Assembly: GCA_010093685.1 (NCBI GenBank)
Contig: MU006226.1
Coordinates: forward strand, 1,190,964-1,254,963
Reading direction: 5' to 3'
Length of the DNA stretch: 64,000 bases
Source of the DNA: Ophiobolus disseminans
Lineage: Eukaryota; Ascomycota; Dothideomycetes; Pleosporales; Phaeosphaeriaceae
Part shown: piece after piece, positions 10,049 through 21,504 of the stretch
Layout: each line of letters starts with the position of its first letter
Numbering within the stretch: position 1 is the stretch's first letter
Position numbers and translations under genes: made by a program
Notes under the pieces: model-generated
What the model was told of the DNA's origin: nothing
Seen by the model: only the letters and a program-made list of their open reading frames with translations
Databases searched by the model: none

Positions 10049-11593
10049 ATGGCTTCACTGCTCTGCACGGTAGGTCGCGCACGACCAGCCATCCTCCGAC
10101 TACATGCCCAGAACGGCACCAGAAACGCGCCAGCTGCGCTTTGCAGGCAATATGCGTCTGCTGCTGCAGCTGCCGCGGTCCCCGACACCAGCAGCGAACA
10201 GGCCTTCTTCCCCGACGAGCCCACGGCGCCAATCATCCAGACGCCGATTCCAGGCCCACAGAGCAGGAAGGCCATCGAGAGGCTGAGCAGGGTCTTCGAC
10301 ACGCGGAGCCTGAACATGATGGCCGACTACTCGCGAAGCTACGGCAACTACATCGCGGATCTCGACGGCAATGTCCTGCTCGACGTATACGCCCAGATAG
10401 CCTCCATCCCCGTGGGCTACAACAACCCCGCCCTCCTCCTCGCAGCCACCTCGCCCGAGATGGCCTCGGCCATCATCAACCGCCCAGCTCTGGGCAACTT
10501 CCCCCAGCACGACTGGGCGGACATCCTCGAGACGGGCATCCTCTCCGTCGCGCCCAAGGGCCTCGGCCAGGTCTTCACCGGCCAGTCGGGTTCAGACGCC
10601 AATGAGCTCGCATACAAGGCCGCCTTCATGTGGCGCCGGCAGCAAGAGCGCGGCGGTGCCCACGTCGACTTCTCCGCCGAGGACAGTGCATCCTCCATGA
10701 ACAACCAGTCGCCCGGTGCGCCCGACCTGTCCATCCTCTCCTTCAAGTCTGGCTTCCACGGCCGCCTCTTTGGCAGCTTGTCCACGACGCGCTCCAAGCC
10801 CATCCACAAACTGGACATCCCCGCCTTCGACTGGCCCCAGGCCCCGTTCCCCATGCTCAAGTATCCCCTCGAGGAACACGCCGCCGAGAATGCCAGGGAA
10901 GAGCAACGCTGCCTCGACGAGACCGAGCGCCTCATCAAGGAATGGCATGCCCCTCCCGTCGCCGTCGTCGTCGAGCCTGTCCAGTCGGAAGGCGGTGACA
11001 ACCACGCCTCCCCCGCTTTTTTCCGCGGCCTACGTGACCTCACCAAGAAGAACAACGTCCTTTTCATCGTCGACGAAGTGCAAACGGGCGTCGGTGCAAC
11101 GGGCAAGTTCTGGGCTCACGAGCACTGGGGCCTCAGCACACCACCAGACATGGTCACCTTCTCCAAGAAGGCGCAGACGGCCGGATACTACTTTGGCAAC
11201 AACGACCTTCGGCCCAACAAGCCATACCGCCAATTCAACACGTGGATGGGTGATCCGGCACGCGCCATTCTTTTCCGTGCCATCATCCAGGAGATTGAAC
11301 GTCTCGACCTTGTACGCAGCACGGCGGCCACGGGCGACTACCTATACAACGGCCTCGAGAGCCTAGCTGTGCACTTTCCCCAAGAAATCCAAAACCTGCG
11401 TGGCCAAAACCAGGGCACCTTTATTGCATTCGACAGCCCAAGGCGGGACGAAGTGCTCAAGAAGGCCAAGGCCCATGGCGTGAATATTGGCGGTTCAGGT
11501 GAGAAGGCTGTGCGATTGAGACCGATGCTCATTTTCCAGAAGCATCACGCAGATTCGTTGTTGGAGAGGTTGGAGAAAGTTTTCCAATCATGA
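10049..11593 (+). CDS. UGA1: 4-aminobutyrate aminotransferase (GABA transaminase), mitochondrial
   Basis: This PLP enzyme of the GABA shunt transfers the amino group of GABA to 2-oxoglutarate, giving succinate semialdehyde and glutamate. The chosen start at 10049 gives 514 residues. It opens with MASLLCTVGRARPAILRLHA, a good mitochondrial presequence, so I prefer it to the upstream in-frame ATG at 9830. Class III aminotransferase marks are FTGQSGSDANELAYKAAF (cofactor phosphate region), VVEPVQSEGGDNHAS, FIVDEVQTGVGATGKFW, and FSKKAQTAGYY with the Schiff-base Lys near residue 373. The C-terminus (GVNIGGSGEKAVRLRPMLIF) is complete. There are no introns. A possible structured leader lies upstream at 9821..9909. 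Confidence 0.95.
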   Translation: MASLLCTVGRARPAILRLHAQNGTRNAPAALCRQYASAAAAAAVPDTSSEQAFFPDEPTAPIIQTPIPGPQSRKAIERLSRVFDTRSLNMMADYSRSYGNYIADLDGNVLLDVYAQIASIPVGYNNPALLLAATSPEMASAIINRPALGNFPQHDWADILETGILSVAPKGLGQVFTGQSGSDANELAYKAAFMWRRQQERGGAHVDFSAEDSASSMNNQSPGAPDLSILSFKSGFHGRLFGSLSTTRSKPIHKLDIPAFDWPQAPFPMLKYPLEEHAAENAREEQRCLDETERLIKEWHAPPVAVVVEPVQSEGGDNHASPAFFRGLRDLTKKNNVLFIVDEVQTGVGATGKFWAHEHWGLSTPPDMVTFSKKAQTAGYYFGNNDLRPNKPYRQFNTWMGDPARAILFRAIIQEIERLDLVRSTAATGDYLYNGLESLAVHFPQEIQNLRGQNQGTFIAFDSPRRDEVLKKAKAHGVNIGGSGEKAVRLRPMLIFQKHHADSLLERLEKVFQS

Positions 11594-12118
11594 TGCAATA
11601 TTATGCGATATAAAAGAAATTGGACGGGAAGGCATCATCAAAGCGTTCATGTAAATGTCAAATGCACTCCCGTGCTATTATCATTTGGTGTATGTGTCGC
11701 CAACCTGCTCATTAATCCTGTATTTTGTACAGCCGTAAAGCAACTCGCCCTGATATGTGTGAAAACAAAGACAAAATCGAGAAGATGGTGCTGGTTCTTT
11801 TCCAGTCCTCCTCATTGGGTATCACCGTTGAAATAGAGAGATCCCTTGACCCTTGAATCCATACGCTAAACCCAAAAATATGTAACGCCGACTGATAGTG
11901 ATGTATGTACCGTATAGGCTCACACTAAGATAAGAGAGTGGCTTGAGAGTGGCTGAAGAGAGACGCAGGCGAATCCTGGCGAAGCCATTGGATGATATCG
12001 ATCGGCCCGAAGGTGGAGTTGACTCTAACGTGAGCCTATACGGTATGTTTATGTGTCGTTTCGCAAGGTCAAGTGACGGCGGACTGCGAAAGGTCTCAAG
12101 TTGCCTCGCTTCGCTGTT
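11594..12118. other. Convergent intergenic region
   Basis: Lies between the 3' ends of UGA1 (+) and the unknown nuclear protein (-). It is expected to contain both 3' UTRs. No gene or repeat is seen. Confidence 0.5.
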
Positions 12119-14540
12119 TCACTCAGGCTTATCCAGGTTGACTCTCAAGCTGTAATCCAGCTTTTCCTTCTCGCAGTACTCGTTCAGAAACTTGAGTCCA
12201 AACCGTACAGCCTGAACGGGTGTAGTGTCGTTCGACAATGGGAGGAAATACGGTCCAGCCATCCGCGCTCCATTGATCTTCTCAGGATCTTTGGCTAGCT
12301 TGGCATTTGCCTCCCTCGACGCGAAAGTATTCTTGTAGATGGATTGTATCTCTTCAAACGGTAGAGCAATCCTTGCCTCCTGATAGTGCTGGTTCATTTT
12401 CATCGTGTGATCGGACAAGAGCGCAAAATTCGAGACAAGAGCAGAGTGCTGCTTCGCAAGGTCCGCGTGTGAAACGTCTTGTGGCGAGTCGTGAGGTCGC
12501 GAGGTAGCCACGCGTTGGGAAACGTGCGTGCAGATAGCAGACGCAATGACAGAACTGAGGTAGGAGCGCAAGCCATCGAGGTGTTTGAAGTCTTTTGTGC
12601 TGCGCGCGTATGAGAGACAGAGCGGAAGGAGTGTTTTCCACGTCTGTTCGACTTCGCCAGGTCGGCCGCGGAGATTCAGCGAGGCGTCTTGAGCATAGTA
12701 TGCGGCCATGTACGATCTGTGCTTTGTTAGTCAAACTCCGAACAATCTCGAAGAAGACTTACAGGATGCATTCCATGTTAGTAACCGCCGCCCGCTTCTC
12801 GTCCTGCTTGGTAACTTGCTTGGCTGGCCCCGTGAGAATTTTGGTTGCTTCATGCTTGAGTGCGCGCCCCATCTGGTTCAACTTCATCGAGGTTTGAGCC
12901 AACAATGTGATGTCAGCTTGTTTCTTGCCATTCATGGGAGCAGACGTGGGGCCACCCTTTGCCTCGTGTTTGACGCCGGCAGGTGTAGCAACTGATCGAC
13001 CAGGTGTCGAGTCGTTGCTTTCTGTGGAAGCAGTGCGCAACATGTTGACGGCTTTGTGACTGTTCTTCGGCGTGGCATGCTGAGGTTGGACTTTCTGGGC
13101 GCTAGACTTGTTGGACAAGGAAGGCGAAGAAATCACCTGCGATGTAGGTGTGTGTGGGCGGTCCTGCGACGAGGCTGCCCTCGGCCGCTTTGAAGGCACC
13201 GCAGATGCGACATCGTCGTCGGTGCGTGGACGCTTTTCCTGTACCTTTGTGGTGGAAGCAGGGGCAGCTATGGGCTTCGTGCTCGATGTAGGCATCGGGG
13301 TAGTGTTGTCTGACCGGCGCGCAGGAATTTTGGGAATACCCTTCTTCTTCTTCTTCGGCTCATCGTCAAGGCCTTTCGTCTGCGAGCTAACCAGCATATC
13401 TTTGACATCATGGCGCTCCTTTTTCTCGGCACTCGACCTCTTGGCTGGCAGCCGAAGAAGGTTTTTGACTGTTGTCGCTTTAGCTTTTGAATACTTGAGT
13501 TTGACGACAAGAGTTGGCTCTAGATCATCCTTGCGCTTCACTGGCTCAATGTTTGGCACTTTACCGTTAACCGAGACCGATCTTATGCGTGGTTCTGACT
13601 TCACCACGTCTATTGGCTTTTGGACTTGCATCTCTGGAGCAGCCAACATCTGGCTCTTGCGGTCTGATGATGACGTGGACGTGTTCGATTCCGCTCGCTT
13701 GCGCTGAATTGCCAGTTTGTCCAGTTCGGCTTGTATGTTCGAGGGCAGGGTAGGAGACAGGATGTTTGGGAGCCCATAGGGATTGCTTGGGGGCTCCTGC
13801 ACCGGAGACAGGAGTGGTGGCAGTCCATGGGGTGTTCTATCCGAGCTGCTGGACTTGTCGATGTTATTCTTGAAGTCGGTAGGCTCAGTCTTGCGCACCG
13901 GTGAGCGAGGACGGCGCTTTGACTCAGTATCGAAGGTATCGTGGCTTGCTTTGGCGGCTTTGGCTCCATCGGGAGCGTTGTGCCTCTTGGGGGACGTGGG
14001 CCCAGCCTTCCCATCAGGCGCATCCCGCCTTTCGGCCTTCCTTAGGCCATTCGCTTGATCGTGGGCCACCTGGGTTGGCGGAAGACTTGGCGACACCTTT
14101 TTGGAGCCGGGAGTTATGGTGCCGTTGGCCTGCCTGACTTTGAAAGCGGAGAGGTTCAGCTTTTTCTTGGCAACGTGGGCGGTGTTGGAGGCCCGCGAGT
14201 CTGGTCGCTCAGGCTCTGGATCGTCGTCTTCGCCTGCCTGCAGCTCGAGACAGTCTTGGCATGGTTCGCGATAGACGAAGGTGCGATACTGGAGGTGCTC
14301 CTCGTCAGGCCGGAAAAGGCGGCCCAGCATCCAGGCATTGGCCTCTTGCTGCGAGTGATAGCGATATGGGTCGAGGGACGGTGCCGATAAGATGTAAGGT
14401 GCCCGCGGCGCCGCCCTCTTGATGCGCTTGAAGACACCGTCGAGCTCGGCGAGGTCCTCCTGGTCGTACTTGGAGAGGGCCTTGCGCTTGAGCGATGGCG
14501 TCGCCTGTACCGCGGGCTCTGGGCGGTCCGGGCCCGACAT
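12119..14540 (-). CDS. Large Ser/Pro/Lys-rich putative nuclear protein, unknown function
   Basis: Two exons, 14540..12763 and 12716..12119, are joined across a 46-nt GTAAGT..CAG intron to give 791 residues. The start MSGPDRPEPAVQ at 14540 is chosen over an upstream in-frame ATG (14837) because the extension looks like random leader. The N-terminal part (LSKYDQEDLAELDGVFKRIK, then a Tyr-rich segment ending CQDCLEL) looks folded. A long low-complexity middle follows, with basic clusters, GLPPLLSP and GLPNILSP repeats, and LVVKLKYSKAKATTVKNLL. The C-terminal part, after the intron, is mostly helical. Basic stretches such as PKKKKKGIPKIPARR could be nuclear localisation signals. I recognise no named family. 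It looks like a conserved fungal chromatin or transcription protein, but that is inference. Confidence 0.75.
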
Positions 14541-15415
14541 GGTCGCTATCGCGAGTGGCCGTGCAGAGAGCCGGTCGTAGATACTGGCGGTGCCACAGAC
14601 CGGAGGTGGTTTGTAGTGTAGAAGGTGGGAGAGGGCGGAGGACACATGAAGGCCGAGGGGGCAGGTGAGGGTGGCGGCGGGGTGAGGGCGGGTTGCGGCT
14701 GCGGTGATGCGCGCAGGCCGGCCCAAGACGCGGTGAGAGTGCGGTGGAGAATACAACCGGCGGCTCTGTGACAGCAGTAAGCACAAGAGCCCCAACAGCG
14801 CGCTGTTTGGTGGTCGCGGAGCAGGGCAGCAACTCACCTAGTTTGGGGACAACTTCAGCCTCCGATGCGCGATTGGGCTGAGACCGCGGGAGTCCACCAT
14901 CGCCCGGGACCAGGTGAGGGTGCGTAGACGGGCGGGCTTGACGATGCGATCGAGGTTCAGGGCGCGCAGATGTGTCGACGCCTCGAGTGTGGGTAGGGGA
15001 GACAACGGGCAGCGGTCGGGATGTCAGTTTGTCAGGGCTCAGGACAGCGGTATGCGGCATGTACGTCGGAGAGATCAGCGGCGCGTGCCCGAGACGGCTG
15101 CGGAGCTACGATTGGATTGGCCGGCAGGCGCGCTCGTCCCATGCTACATCAGCCACAACTCTCTCCACTGTCCGCTGCGTCAGGACAAGATGCAGCACCG
15201 GCGCATCGCCAGCTCGTGCCCTCCTTCCCTGCGGCACAAGCACGCGCCTGCCCCGACGGTCATGAGGCTCTCGTCGCACGCTGGCGCAAGCTAGCCCGTG
15301 GAACGTCCCGAGATCTGCGCTAGCACCGCTTCGATCGGACGGAGACGCTAATGTAGACAGTGGGTTTGCTTTGCTTTCGTGTGTACTAAATCTACATGCT
15401 AATGCCACGCAACCT
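14541..15415. other. Intergenic/promoter region of the unknown nuclear protein
   Basis: Upstream of the 791-residue protein gene and downstream of XRCC4, both on the minus strand. It is GC-rich. A long open frame on the minus strand (14305..15060) has no protein-like character and is a shadow. The part near 14550..14950 is probably promoter and 5' leader. Confidence 0.45.
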
Positions 15416-16581
15416 CTACAGTTCCTCGTCCTCCGTATCATCATCATCCCCTACGGGCGGCCGTGGCGAAGGCTCCTTTGCTGGCTGCTTACTTCGCGTC
15501 GCCGGCCGACCAAAAGGCAACTCGCGCTTTGGAGGCGGGTTGCCGTCGCTGTTCACCTCTCCCTTTGCCTTCGCAGCTTGTGCAACCGGGCTAGATGTGA
15601 CCGTCTCGGATGGCTTCTCGAGCAGTGACGGTGCTGCCGCCTCTTCTTCGTCCGTCTCGTCGTCTGAGGGGTCAGGCGTGGCCGCGTCGCTGTCTTGCTC
15701 CTCGTCCTTGACCTGGTTTGTCTCCATTGGATCACTGTCCGACTCCGGCTCGGCGGCTTGGACAGCCTTGCGCTTGGATTGACGTGATCCGCCTGCTCTG
15801 CGCAGTTTTGTGTCCCTTCTCGCCGACTGAACAGCGGTTGCGACCGAGGTGTCGACGCGGGCTGCGGCCAGGAGTCTGCCTTGATCCCGGATCTTCCTCT
15901 TTTTCTCGTTGAGCAGGTCCATAACCTGCTGCAGCATCGCACTCTCTGCCTCAGTCTTAGCCGTGATGAAGTCGTCCAGCTGCGCGGTAAGCTTTGCAAG
16001 AGCGCCGACTTCGCCGCTGGCCTGTGACCTGAGCTGGGCGAGTTGCCGCAGGGTCTCCGAGTGTGCTTTGGCGGATACCTGGGCCCAGTCGAACGGGTTG
16101 AACTCGAAGTCGTCATCCCGTGGGAGCACAATCTCCCCTATGATCACCTGCCCCGTGTTAGAGTGTGCCTTTTGATGCACTGTGGCGTATCTCACCTTGA
16201 TACCTTGCACATCGCGTCGAAACGAAAGCCGCAGGTCGTCTTTCAGGGCATAGACCAGGTGCACGCCATTCAGTATGGCGGCTGTGGTGCTGGTGCCGGG
16301 CTGCCGGAGCAGCAGGTGAGACACGACAGTCGCCCAGTCCTCGTCGCTGCCCTTGAAATTGTGCGTCAATTTTGTGAGATTGCACTGCTGGACTGAGGAC
16401 GGGTTAGTGGCGGTCGGGTGGGCAGGCTCGCACTCTTACCCGTGGCGACATATGGGTTCTCGCCTTCGCAGCCAACAAGGCGCAGGTCGAGCGGGTGGGA
16501 GCCGTTCTGGCGCACCTCGACGACGACAGGCTCCCCGCGGCCGCTGGCGGGGCCGACAGAGAGGATGTGCCGATCGGCCAT
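15416..16581 (-). CDS. XRCC4: XRCC4-family non-homologous end-joining factor
   Basis: XRCC4 (yeast Lif1) forms a dimer that binds and stabilises DNA ligase IV in non-homologous end joining. Exon 1 (16581..16440) and exon 2 (16392..15416) join through a 47-nt GTAAGA..CAG intron, giving 372 residues. The joined region reads NPYVATVQQCNLTKLTHNF. The N-terminal globular head spans about residues 1-130, ending near EIVLPRDDDFEFNPFDWAQV. A long helical stalk follows (ETLRQLAQLRSQAS through AMLQQVMDLLNEKKRKIRDQ), the family's coiled coil and ligase IV-binding region. The acidic Ser/Glu-rich tail with basic patches fits the phosphorylated XRCC4 C-terminus. A second acceptor a few bases downstream (CCAG) would break frame. 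The gene is head-to-head with BYR4. Confidence 0.87.
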
Positions 16582-16950
16582 GATGGCGTGCAGCGGCGTG
16601 GTGTTGTGGCGCAGGCAGCACTAGCCGTAGCGTGTGTTACAGGCCGCGTTTCGCATGGCAGACGGCGGTGCGCTCGGGGGCAGCTGGGGTTTATGTGCGC
16701 GGCGGGCGTCCCTGTTCCTGCAGGCAGCACAGCACGCTGCAGGCCGTGTCGTGAGCCCGTCGTGTGTGTGCCCCGGCCCTTTGGCGGCCCTCGCTCCTGC
16801 CGCGCTCACCGCACCCACCGTCGCCCACCCGCACCTTTCTTCGCTTACCGTCCCTGCAGCGCCCCAGCCTCTCGCGCGCCGACACACTCGACAGTCCTGC
16901 TCCTGCTCTCTGCCACCCACCCACACACGCACCCGCGACGCGCTGCAAGC
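16582..16950. promoter_or_regulatory. Divergent promoter XRCC4/BYR4
   Basis: These 369 bp separate the two start codons. The side near BYR4 is C/CA-rich (ccacccacacacgcacccgc just before the ATG), a common fungal leader style. No specific site was recognised. Confidence 0.45.
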
Positions 16951-19588
16951 ATGGCTGCACCCCACCGCAGCTTTGCGCAGCGCATGGCCTCGATGGCCTC
17001 CAATGCCTCCAGCACGTCCCGCTTCGAGAGCTGGGACGACGGCGACTTCGAGGACAGCGACGGGCTGCTCTTCAAGAGCGCCGCCATGCAGTCGCTGTCC
17101 TCGCGCATGTCAGTGCGCTCCGAATCCAATACGGGCGACGACGACTGGCAGGTGCTGCTGACGCCCAACGACCACGCGTCGACGCACCGCGCCATCCACT
17201 CGGCCAAGCAGGCGGGCATCCCCATCCCCACGAGCGTGCCCTCGTCCGCGCTGCTGGGCGGCACCATCAAGCGCCTAGGCAAGAAGAAGTCGACGCGCCA
17301 CATGGACGTCGACGACGACTGGGGCAACGACCTCGAGCTACCGAGCAGCGCCCACGGCGGCCTGAAGCTGAAGCCCCCCACGCCGCACACGCCCGCCGAC
17401 GAGCACGACGACTTCGACGACTGGGGCGAGGGCAGTCTGGGCATCCGCTTCGCGGGCACCCGCCGCGATGCCCGCGGCGCACGCAGCTCCTCCGTGTCTG
17501 CCATGAGCCCGAGCCTGGGCAGCTGCATGACGCTCGAGAGCGAGGACGACGACCTCAACGGCCTCGTTCTACCCACCGAGCCCCTCGACTTCAATGCCCG
17601 CCTGGAGAAGCTCCGGCAGAGCCAGCTGCCCACTCCGGACGCCTCGCCGCTTCCTCCCCACCACCCGCCCACCTCCGCGCCCGTCGAGGTGGAGCCCACA
17701 TGCTCGCCCTGGGACAGCCCGGCAGCGACCCCCCACGACAGCCCCGTGGTACCATCGCCCCGGCCCAAGCCTGCAGACGACGAAGAAGACTTCCTCGACG
17801 GCCTCGACTTTGGCGGCGGCGACGTCTTCGACAGCGCGAAGCTGACACTGAACCGCAATGTCGTCGTCAAGAAGCCAGCGGCCAAAGCCTCCGCACCCCC
17901 CGCTGCCCGCCCAGCCACAACCCTCACCTTCACCGACAGGCCGAGTGTGTCCAAGATTCCCCGGCCGCTGCAGCCAAGTCGGGGGAGACTCGCGCCAGTA
18001 TACGAGACGGGCGCCTCCACGCAGACCCACAGCAGGCCCATGCCGACGACCACGAGCGCTCAGCTCTTGCGTGTCAAACGATCAGCCCCCGTACTGAGAA
18101 ACAGCAACCTCAATCCATCCCGAAGCCAGGTTCCGTTTTTGCCTGCCGGTGGTAGCTCCAACGCTCAGTCGCATCATGTCATGTCCAAGGGCTCCCAGCC
18201 CCAGCTGCGTCGCGACTCAGACCCGCGCCGACCACAGTCGCCCTCCATGATGCGCTCCTACTCGCGCATGTCCAATGCACAAGGAGAGACTCCAAGCCGG
18301 GCGGGGATGAGGCGTGATCTCGCGCCCTCTGCCCTGTCCCGCCACCCACCTCCCAAGAAACTCACGCAGCCCCAGCGGAAACGCAACTATGGCGATGGCC
18401 ACGAGCTTGATTCGTTCGATGATTTGCCAACCTCGGCAACGAAGGAAAAGGTGTATGAAAAGGCGCCCCGGAACGTTGCCAGCAATAAGACCCTGCGGCA
18501 ACAACCAAGCAATTCCCGCCTGCCCATGCCCGATCGAATGGCAACACCATTACCACAAACACCGCGGAGTCCGACCAGGATGGACCATACACCACGCTTT
18601 GCTCGAGACACGGCCGCTAGTAGGAATGCACGTGAGCAACGGCTGGCAGGTACGAGGACTAGAGGCGATGGCCCAATAGCACCGCCCCGCCCCATGAGCT
18701 GGGCCGCTCAAGTCGCGGCCCGAAGTCCCCACACAAGTCCAGTCGCTCACAAGAAGAAAGGCACAGGTCAGAAGCCGCAGTTGATTCGGCAAATGACCCA
18801 ACCATATACTCACAGTGAGTTGCTCCGCATATGCCTCCGTCTCACCCTGCTAATGGAACTAAGATGAAAAAGGCATGGTATACAATCCGACCATGCAGCG
18901 TTGGGAAGGCAATGACGAAGCTCTCGTCTCATTTACCACATTGCCAAACAGTTCGACAACAACACTCGCCTTGACCACAGCGAGTACGCCGACTTTTGCG
19001 CCGCCTGGTCATCCTTCCAATCGGCCACATGATCGTTCGCAGTCTATATCCCACATTGCCTTGTCATCCATCCAGGCCAACCAAAAGAGTTTTTCGTCGA
19101 GGATGGCCAAGATTGCGCCCCCACCAGCGGCAGTGCCTATACCTGTTCCATCACCTCCGCGACCTGCTCTCATCTCGCATATCTCCGCACCGCGTGGCGT
19201 TCTTCACGAGGGCCGGATGGTGTTCGACCCTGTCAAGATGAAATGGCTCAAAGCTGCTCGTCAATCGAACGATCCCCGATCTCCATCGGAACTGGACGAT
19301 GATGATGAAGATCCCTTCGCAGGCATTGAAGACTTCAAAGACAACAAGAGCATCGCTGGGGAAAGCAATGTTGCCGGTGGCGTTGGGTCACCTGACGTGA
19401 ACGACTCTGGCTTTGTTGGCGAAGAGTTTGATGTTGGTCCCGGCTTCATCCGCCGACAGCAAGAGGAGGAAGCCATCTGGCGCCGCAAAACTGAAGGCTG
19501 GGTCGGCGGTATTCGCGACAATGGCGAGCAAAGAGGAGGATGGAGATGGGCGATTCGTGATTTCGCAGCGAGCGCATCGGCGTTTTAA
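16951..19588 (+). CDS. BYR4: Byr4/Bfa1-type subunit of the two-component GAP for the Spg1/Tem1 GTPase
   Basis: Byr4 with Cdc16 (yeast Bfa1 with Bub2) inactivates the spindle-pole GTPase that triggers septation and mitotic exit. Exons 16951..18814 and 18864..19588 flank a 49-nt intron and encode 862 residues. The N-terminus is Ser-rich with acidic FESWDDGDFEDSDG and further D-D-W/F-rich repeats (DDDWGNDLEL, DDFDDWGEGSLGIRF), typical of the family. The middle is Pro/Arg-rich and disordered. The family's conserved C-terminal unit spans the intron: LIRQMTQP, then GMVYNPTMQRWEGND, then a second half-repeat MVFDPVKMKWLKA and an acidic DDEDPFAGIEDF. It ends near AIWRRKTEGW. The start at 16951 is the first Met with protein-like sequence after it. 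The open frame further upstream is leader. Confidence 0.85.
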
Positions 19589-21504
19589 TACCCTCAGCAG
19601 ACTCTTGTACATGGCACGACACTTTACGATATTATGACTTGCATCGTAAATTTGGCTACTCAGCAGTACATCGCTAGCGTTAGCATACAAAAAGTACGAC
19701 GTAATGAGGAGGACGAGAGGGGCTCTGGATTTCACGCTACTCTGATATCCTCGAGTGTTATGTTGGGCGTGCTTTCTTGGATAAGCCGCTTCACTCTTAT
19801 ACGACGATTTCATGACTTATGACCGGTTGCATTAGAAACGTGGGCTTCACCGCTCTAAGTAGATGATAAATGACATTGGATACACAAATCCTACGTGTGA
19901 CATTTGGTGATTGATTTGTTGCTCGCGCCAGGAGATTGTCTCGAATTTGGAGTAGGATAATCAATAGACACGGTACATTGGGGGAGGAGCAAGAGCTGCG
20001 GAAACGCCAGATTTCACCGCTGTGCCGGCACAGAACCTGTTCTTCTTCCTGGGTCAAACCCGGTTGATCGATATACCATTCCAAGGTTTTCTATGTCATG
20101 GTTTCAATAACGTTATCCTGGTACACATAAAGCGGCTACTGACTTTTCCAGGTTTGGCTAGCCTAAATGTTACATAGACAAGCCATAGCTATATTGACGT
20201 TGATGACGGAGCACCAAGAGAGAGCAAATAACAATGCGGAGATATCAGTCGTGATTTCGATGATAGGATGTGGACTACCTAGGTACAATCGTGCCTGCAT
20301 TACCGGTAGCGCGCGTAAGTTTTGGGCGTGTCTCTCCAGGACCCATCATCGACGTTTGCTACGCATCGAGACCATGCAACACGGCGTCATCTGTAACTTC
20401 GTACATACAGGTGCGATCTACTCCCCACACGAGGACCTCGTTCACTATTTTCAAGGCTTGACACGGGTGATCTCACCATGCCCAGGCTACATCGACAATC
20501 TCGTTGGCGCATTCAGAAAAGCATGGGATTTACGGAATCGATGTGATGGGAAATGCTGTTCTGCATGATCTACTTCTATTTCGTACCTTGCATGACTAAT
20601 GTCCAAGAATTGTGAGGAGGGTGCATCATAGAAGTCCGCGTGGCTGTATCATCGCGTCGGGATTTTGCTCACACAACTGTGCACACAAGCGGGCGACGAT
20701 GGAATCGATGACTATTAGAGTATACTTGAACAAGCTCGACGAGTCTTGTGCGGAGTCCCAGTATAAAATCGAAACGATTTTCGACTTTAAACCCCGTCAG
20801 CGCTCAACTTGTAGGTCGAAATTATAACCACTACTTCACTTCCAGGTTTTGCCCAACACATATTATTCAATCATCAGCAATGGCAGATACTCAAGCAACA
20901 TTAACTAGGTATACTCGCAAACTTTTCTAAGTGTGCGTGTAAGACTCTTATAAAACTCTGAAGGGGTTCAAGACAAGCTCTTGAGACTTATTGTTTGACG
21001 GCGTTGCCGTTCTTTCTTCTACCAAATGTTTTGTCAGCTATGTGAAGATGTGGTAACAACTTGTGGACATGACTCAATCAGAATTGATTCATGCAATATC
21101 TTTGAGAGTTATATACTATGGGGTGTTGCTACCGTCCCACTACAACGTCCATCTGTTATTGAGTGACCATCTAGTCTTTCGAGCAGGCTGCAAGGGTATA
21201 AAACCCATCTTGTCGAGTCGATGTATGTTCCAATCTACGTGGGCGTTTAGAAGCATGTGCCGCACTGCTGCAGCACGGCGCATTGTCGCGGTAGATTAAG
21301 CAACATGCGGCGAACGAGAAGCTCTGTTTCACATGGAATCATGCACTAGTGAGGGAAGATGAGGATCAGAATGAGACAGTGAGTTCTGTGAGGTGATTCT
21401 AGAAATATGTAATTCGCTACTGGCTGGGCGTGCCAGACTAGCTCAAAACCCAAAGACAGTCACTTTTACTACATCGGTACATGCTGCTACCCAGAACCTC
21501 GCTG
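19589..21504. other. 1.9-kb intergenic region without recognisable gene
   Basis: Between the convergent 3' ends of BYR4 and SET2. It is clearly more AT-rich than the flanking coding DNA, with only short open frames (longest 133 codons at 20167..20568, no domain or repeat character). It could hold a non-coding RNA or decayed DNA. I see no tRNA and no direct repeats. Confidence 0.5.

Noticed and set aside
14305..15060. 251-codon minus-strand open frame
   Set aside because: Arg/Pro/Thr-rich random composition. It overlaps the N-terminal coding region and promoter of the 791-residue protein gene in another frame.
20167..20568. 133-codon plus-strand open frame in a gap
   Set aside because: No domain, signal, repeat or plausible start context. 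AT-rich surroundings make a chance frame likely.
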